A stretch of 64,000 nt of DNA from Sphagnum compactum (Eukaryota > Bryophyta > Sphagnopsida > Sphagnales). The DNA lies in the NCBI GenBank assembly GCA_965153455.1, contig OZ234493.1:25348213-25412212 (forward strand). The letters are read 5' to 3'. The position numbers and the translations under genes were made by a program. Every line of letters starts with the position of its first letter. Position 1 is the first letter of the stretch. Below the pieces are notes generated by a model. It was not told where the DNA came from and did not search any database. It saw only the letters and a list, made by a program, of their open reading frames with translations. Below are positions 60,353 through 64,000 of this stretch, piece after piece.

Positions 60353-61951
60353 TCAATGTGGAAACTGACTATTCGGGTACGGTATAAAGTGATGCACGTC
60401 CTCAAAATCCAAAGTGTTAGATGCACGTAAAAATTCCTCCTCTAATATGTGAAGGATCTCATCCCATCCAGGCCGTTGGTGAGGATCCTCGTCCCAACAG
60501 CGGTGCAGTAATTGTCTCATGCATGGCGCCTCGTCAGAAACGTCAGGTCTTTCGCCCGACAGAACAAGATCGTAGTCTGACATAGGATGGCCGTCAAAAG
60601 GAAGTTTCCCAGTGAGGAGCTCGTAACAGACCATGCCAAAACCATAAACATCCACAGCAGCTGAATATTCGACTTTTGTTCCATCCCGTAATGCTCGTAA
60701 CACTTCAGGTGCCCTGAAAAACCCTGTGCCCAAGACGCAATCCGAGCTCTCGTAGTCCCCAACTTTAACGTCAGCTTTAACTACTAGCCGGTAAGTATCC
60801 ATACTCAATTTACCTTTTCGTATAGGTGAAACAAGTATGTTGGAAGCCTTGAGTTCTTTGTGTATGAATCCGCATCCGTGCAGTTCTTTTATCCCTCTTG
60901 CAATTGCTCTCATCAGTTTGAGTCTTTCACGATAATAAAGAAACGACGAATTGAAGCGATCAATGAAATTCCGGAGATCACCTGCCATAAGTTCCATGAC
61001 TGTGGATACTCTTCCCTTCTCATCCACTGACACCCCAATCACTCGGCAAAGGCCAGAGTCATATCTCTTACAAGCTTTCATCACCCTTTCCATTTGCCTC
61101 TGCAACTCGCCCGCTTGAACTTGACAGCTTGTATATCTTTTCACCGCCACATCTTGCTGAGTTTTCAAGTACTTGGCCAAGAAAATTTTGGCCTGACCCC
61201 CTTGTGCGATTTTCCTCACAATTTTAAGCTCTGATGGATATATCCGTCGCACTAAGCGGAAACAAAGCTTCTCGTCCTCCTCATTTACACTAGTCTCCAC
61301 ACCACTTGGATCCTCCTCCTTCGCCGGCAGAGTCTGAGTCCAATAGGACTTAGGTGCCGTGCCGGAAAATATGGGTTTTACTCCTCCTGACGTCGTAGCC
61401 TCCTCGTCCTCCTCACTACTTGGATCCTCTCCTGAGGTCCTAGCCTCCTTGTCCTCATCATCACTAGTCTCCTCACCACTTGGATCCTCCTCCTCCGGCA
61501 GAGTCTCAGTCCTCTCCAACTTAGGTGCTGAGCCGGAATACATGGGTTCTACTCCTCCTCTTGTCATAGCCTGCACGTCCTCCTCATTTACACTAGTCTC
61601 CTCACCACTTGGATCCTCCTCCTCCGGCAGAGTCTCAGTCCACTCGCGCTTACGTGCTGAGCCGGAATTCATGGGTTCTACTCCTCCTCTTGACGTCGTA
61701 GCCTCAGTAGTCGGCAACTCTGTACTGCGTGCTGTTGTAGTAGACGTGCCCTTCTTCGGCTCCAACTCGGAGCTCGGGCTGCTGCCGGTGCCGAGGGCAC
61801 AAGTGTCTATCTTCAGCTCTTGGTCTTCGCCCGGCGAGGAGTGCACAACTGCAGATGTCTGTACTTGCATAACTGCAGCAAAATGAGAGGCCAACACGTA
61901 TTCTGCGCTTTCCACATGACTACCGACGCTTTTCGAATCTGTGCAGTCCAT
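60353..61951 (-). CDS. Atypical protein kinase, copy 2; predicted pseudokinase (intronless, 532 residues)
   Basis: Paralogue of the kinase at 42841-44286. The first ATG (61951) follows an in-frame TAA at 61967-61969. An acidic N-terminal region (1-235) contains three imperfect copies of a 40-55 residue block (89-226). The kinase domain is about 239-508: loop IAQGGQAKI, ATP-binding Lys K271 (DVAVKRY), catalytic loop HKELKASN with Glu at 366 (codon GAA, 60854-60856) in place of the catalytic Asp, N371 kept, DYE (399-401) at the DFG site, and RAPEVL present. The Asp-to-Glu change, found against HKD in copy 1, predicts little or no phosphotransfer. The C-terminal tail of about 24 residues is absent from copy 1. 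The open frame over 532 codons, with no breaks, suggests the protein is still maintained, perhaps as a scaffold or regulator. Confidence 0.85.
   Translation of the reverse strand: MDCTDSKSVGSHVESAEYVLASHFAAVMQVQTSAVVHSSPGEDQELKIDTCALGTGSSPSSELEPKKGTSTTTARSTELPTTEATTSRGGVEPMNSGSARKREWTETLPEEEDPSGEETSVNEEDVQAMTRGGVEPMYSGSAPKLERTETLPEEEDPSGEETSDDEDKEARTSGEDPSSEEDEEATTSGGVKPIFSGTAPKSYWTQTLPAKEEDPSGVETSVNEEDEKLCFRLVRRIYPSELKIVRKIAQGGQAKIFLAKYLKTQQDVAVKRYTSCQVQAGELQRQMERVMKACKRYDSGLCRVIGVSVDEKGRVSTVMELMAGDLRNFIDRFNSSFLYYRERLKLMRAIARGIKELHGCGFIHKELKASNILVSPIRKGKLSMDTYRLVVKADVKVGDYESSDCVLGTGFFRAPEVLRALRDGTKVEYSAAVDVYGFGMVCYELLTGKLPFDGHPMSDYDLVLSGERPDVSDEAPCMRQLLHRCWDEDPHQRPGWDEILHILEEEFLRASNTLDFEDVHHFIPYPNSQFPH
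61274..61687 (-). repeat. Internal coding repeat of the kinase 2 acidic region, three copies
   Basis: Residues 89-226 repeat GGVEPMxSGSA...TETLPEEEDPSGEETSV with the first two copies closest to each other. The third copy (LPAKEEDPSGVETSVN) is most like the single copy in kinase 1 (LPAKEEDPSGAETSVN). Expansion therefore probably occurred in kinase 2 after the duplication. Confidence 0.85.
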
Positions 61952-62100
61952 GTCTGGAATCAAGATTTAAGGCTATGAGAGATGGCTACTGGAGACTTGT
62001 TTTAGGTTTGATCAACCCGGGACAACTAACGAGAGAGCAAGCACTGAAAGATAGTACTTGACAGAGACTGCAAAAAGAACACTAGTTCTGAATACACTCT

Positions 62101-62283
62101 GTAACGAAGAAAGGAAAGAGAGTTTTGCACAGGGGAAGAAAGCAAGAACGAGACAAGTGCAATCAAGAAAGAGAAGAGAGTTTTGGACAGAGGAAGAAAG
62201 AAAGAATGAGACAAGACTAGTGCAATCAAAGAAAGAAAAGAGATTTTTGGACAGGGGAAGAGAGCAAAAACGAGACAAGTTCA
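62101..62283. repeat. 58-bp minisatellite in the kinase 2 leader
   Basis: GACAAG landmarks at 62152, 62210 and 62273 (58 bp, then 63 with a 5-bp insertion). Units match those at 44430-44663 in sequence and in position relative to the TATA box and ATG. Confidence 0.9.
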
Positions 62284-62323
62284 GGCGCAAGGAGAAGACT
62301 ATTTCAACAGCAAAAACATACCT

Positions 62324-62331
62324 ATTTTATA
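62324..62331 (-). promoter_or_regulatory. TATA box of kinase 2
   Basis: TATAAAAT on the minus strand about 375 bp upstream of the ATG, in the conserved setting also seen at 44706-44713. Confidence 0.65.
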
Positions 62332-62484
62332 GAGCTTGAGATAGATCAAGATCGCCGTGACTCGTTAGAAGAGATTCAACCAAAACCTGAGTTGCGAAGA
62401 AATCTTTTCAAGGAAGGAGACCCGCATAGGCAGCTTATATCAATGAACGCGAGAGAGTGTGAAAGATGGAGAACGCTTACGACC

Positions 62485-62600
62485 CTGAAACACATTGGGA
62501 GGAAGCTTCTGAACATGGATGGAGATACGGCGGAGAGCATTGCCGACAGCGGAAACAGACATGAAACACATTGGGTGGAAATATCTGAACGCGCGACTAC
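62485..62600. repeat. Short direct duplication upstream of kinase 2
   Basis: CTGAAACACATTGGGAGGAAGCTTCTGAACA-like sequence near 62485 recurs near 62564 as ATGAAACACATTGGGTGGAAATATCTGAACG. Kinase 1 has one such segment (44859-44890), ending where the gypsy element begins. Confidence 0.7.
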
Positions 62601-62739
62601 CGCGTTCATCAGAGCTCTTTCGCAATAACCCTCGAAGCCACTGTTCCACGAAGCCGTGGATCGTTCAATTTGCATCCAGAATCTTGAAGACTTTGGGTGA
62701 ACTTAAAGAGCCTTGGACCCACCCCATGGTTTGACTTGT

Positions 62740-63110
62740 GTTACTTCGAGTTGTTGCCTTGTTGTTTCGTCCTATTGCCTCGACCTGCTACTTTGTCACG
62801 TTGCATCGTTGCCTCATTGGACTACCTTGTTGCCTCATTGTCACGCTACTTCGCTACTTCATTTTATTGCTTCATCACCTTGCCTTGTTGCATCATCGCC
62901 TTACTTCACTACCTTCCCACGTTACTTCACTGCCTCGTTACCTGTTGCTGCTTCACTGCAATCGCACCTTAAGGACCTTTTGAACCCTCACCCCCCCCCC
63001 CTCGCCCGCCCCATTTGTTGGGCCCGCCCCATTTGTTGTTTCATTGCCTTCCTATTTCGTGCCTCACTACCTCATTGTCTTGCCACATGCTGCCTTGTGT
63101 TGGTTGGTAC
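62740..63110. repeat. Degenerate pyrimidine-rich repeat tract
   Basis: TTGCCTC, CTACTTC and CATTGC words recur through about 370 bp with a short irregular period, then a C-run (62991-63000) and a duplicated CGCCCCATTTGTTG. All three plus-strand frames stay open for long stretches because of the composition; not called as coding. Confidence 0.6.
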
Positions 63111-63619
63111 TTCCCTCCTCCCTCCTTATTTGTAGGGAGGAATTGGAGCTTAGAGAAACGAGTTCCCCAACAACCATTAAAGAAGGTTAAGTTTTTTTTT
63201 TTTTTTTTGGTACTATTTTTCGTTTGTTTGTTTTCTTTTGCTAAGTAGTTATTTTGTCTTAAATTTATTTTTTATTTTATTCCAATTTTATTTTTTTGAC
63301 TCTTGCAATATGTTTGTTTAGAACTATAATTTATTTTTTGTTTGTTAATGTGTAGGATATCCATAAACCCAAACAATTTTTTTAAAAACTTATCATTATA
63401 CATTTTTGTAATCTTAATGAGAGAAAAATGAGTGATTTTATTTTATTCCCTAACCTTTAACTCCATCGATTGTAAATTTTTTCTCAAAACTTTACCCATT
63501 TTTTTTGTAAATGTTTTTTTTAACTCGAAACGTTTGTGAATATTTGATTTTATTTATTTTTTAAATTTTTTTTGTGAATTTTTTGAAATTGTTTGTTACT
63601 CTCGTGTCTTTCTTAGCTC
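63111..63619. other. AT-rich intergenic DNA
   Basis: T-runs and A-runs, no feature recognised. Confidence 0.4.
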
Positions 63620-64000
63620 TGAAAATATTCTTGTGAAAACTACCAATGGAACAATCCTCTGTAGATGAAAATGTTGTAATTAGAAATAATGAAACAATTG
63701 AAATCTATATGAATGATGAAATTATGGAAGAAAATGTAAGTGGGCAAACAGAAACAAGCAAGAGAGCGTGTGGTTGAAATGTTTTTTGTTTGTGTCCAAA
63801 ATTAAATTTCCTTTTTAAAAGGTAGTTTTCACAAGAGATATTGCTAGGGTTAGTTGAAAAAACAAATCAACAGTATGTTCTTCCTGCATTAGCAAATTGT
63901 TTCTATGCAATAACTAGCTTTGATCTTTGGATGTCTAAGGGAACTTATGATTTTTTGCATTAGTGATCAATTTTTTGAGCAGTGATTGGTGGCCAAAACA
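63620..64000 (+). pseudogene. hAT transposase relic, cut by the window edge
   Basis: The plus strand at 63853-63960 reads VEKTNQQYVLPALANCFYAI then TSFDLWMSKGTYDF, the N-terminal catalytic-core entry (SFDLWMS) of plant hAT transposases. TAG and TGA stops follow at 63961-63966. The rest lies beyond the window. The family is different from or more diverged than the relic at 22.2-24.2 kb. Confidence 0.65.

Noticed and set aside
61359-61886. 175-codon plus-strand frame rich in Ser
   Set aside because: Antisense to the acidic, repeat-bearing part of kinase 2; its composition follows from the coding strand.
62713-63135. 140-codon plus-strand frame rich in Cys, Leu, Pro and Ser
   Set aside because: Derived from a pyrimidine-rich repeat tract; all frames are open there and no domain is visible.

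Overview
This window is nuclear DNA from a land plant. It holds spliced GT-AG genes, an LTR retrotransposon with a classic plant tRNA-iMet primer-binding site, and plant-type ceramide glucosyltransferase and UCH37 genes in long AT-rich intergenic DNA full of decayed transposons. Short introns and the style of the transposon relics make me think of a seed-free plant (fern, lycophyte or bryophyte). That is an impression only; a gymnosperm is not excluded.

Four host genes are well supported. (1) A complete 14-exon ceramide glucosyltransferase gene lies on the minus strand (19613 down to 14694); it was assembled exon by exon and predicts 527 residues. (2) A complete 5-exon UCH37/UCHL5-type proteasome deubiquitinase lies on the plus strand (30064-33180, 341 residues). 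(3) and (4) Two intronless paralogous atypical protein kinases lie on the minus strand (42841-44286, 481 residues; 60353-61951, 532 residues). The kinase copies share a TATA box, a 58-bp minisatellite in the leader and further upstream sequence, so each is a duplicated gene-plus-promoter unit.

A defective Ty3/gypsy element (about 44907-53606) sits in the upstream region of kinase 1. The kinase 2 locus preserves the matching sequence without the insertion, so it acts as an empty site. Kinase 2 carries Glu in place of the catalytic-loop Asp and is a predicted pseudokinase.

The rest is mostly a transposon graveyard. It includes a foldback MITE (1087-1502), three hAT transposase relics (4.5-5.2 kb, 22.2-24.2 kb, and 63.8 kb to the right edge), and an 820-bp solo LTR with perfect 5-bp target duplications inside one hAT relic. 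It also includes a TIR-bounded 1.4-kb element just upstream of the glucosyltransferase, a Ty1/copia relic (35.3-39.0 kb), and adjoining Helitron and PIF/Harbinger relics (56.6-59.3 kb). A broken fragment of the spliceosome gene PRP8 lies at 27.2-27.8 kb. Several AT-rich stretches (for example 24.2-27.2, 28-29.3 and 39-42.8 kb) show nothing I can name.

I see no clearly new multi-gene system. The most unusual material is the kinase pair: its degenerate catalytic motifs, its repeat-bearing leader and the retrotransposon in one copy's promoter. All family assignments are by reading motifs; no database search was run.
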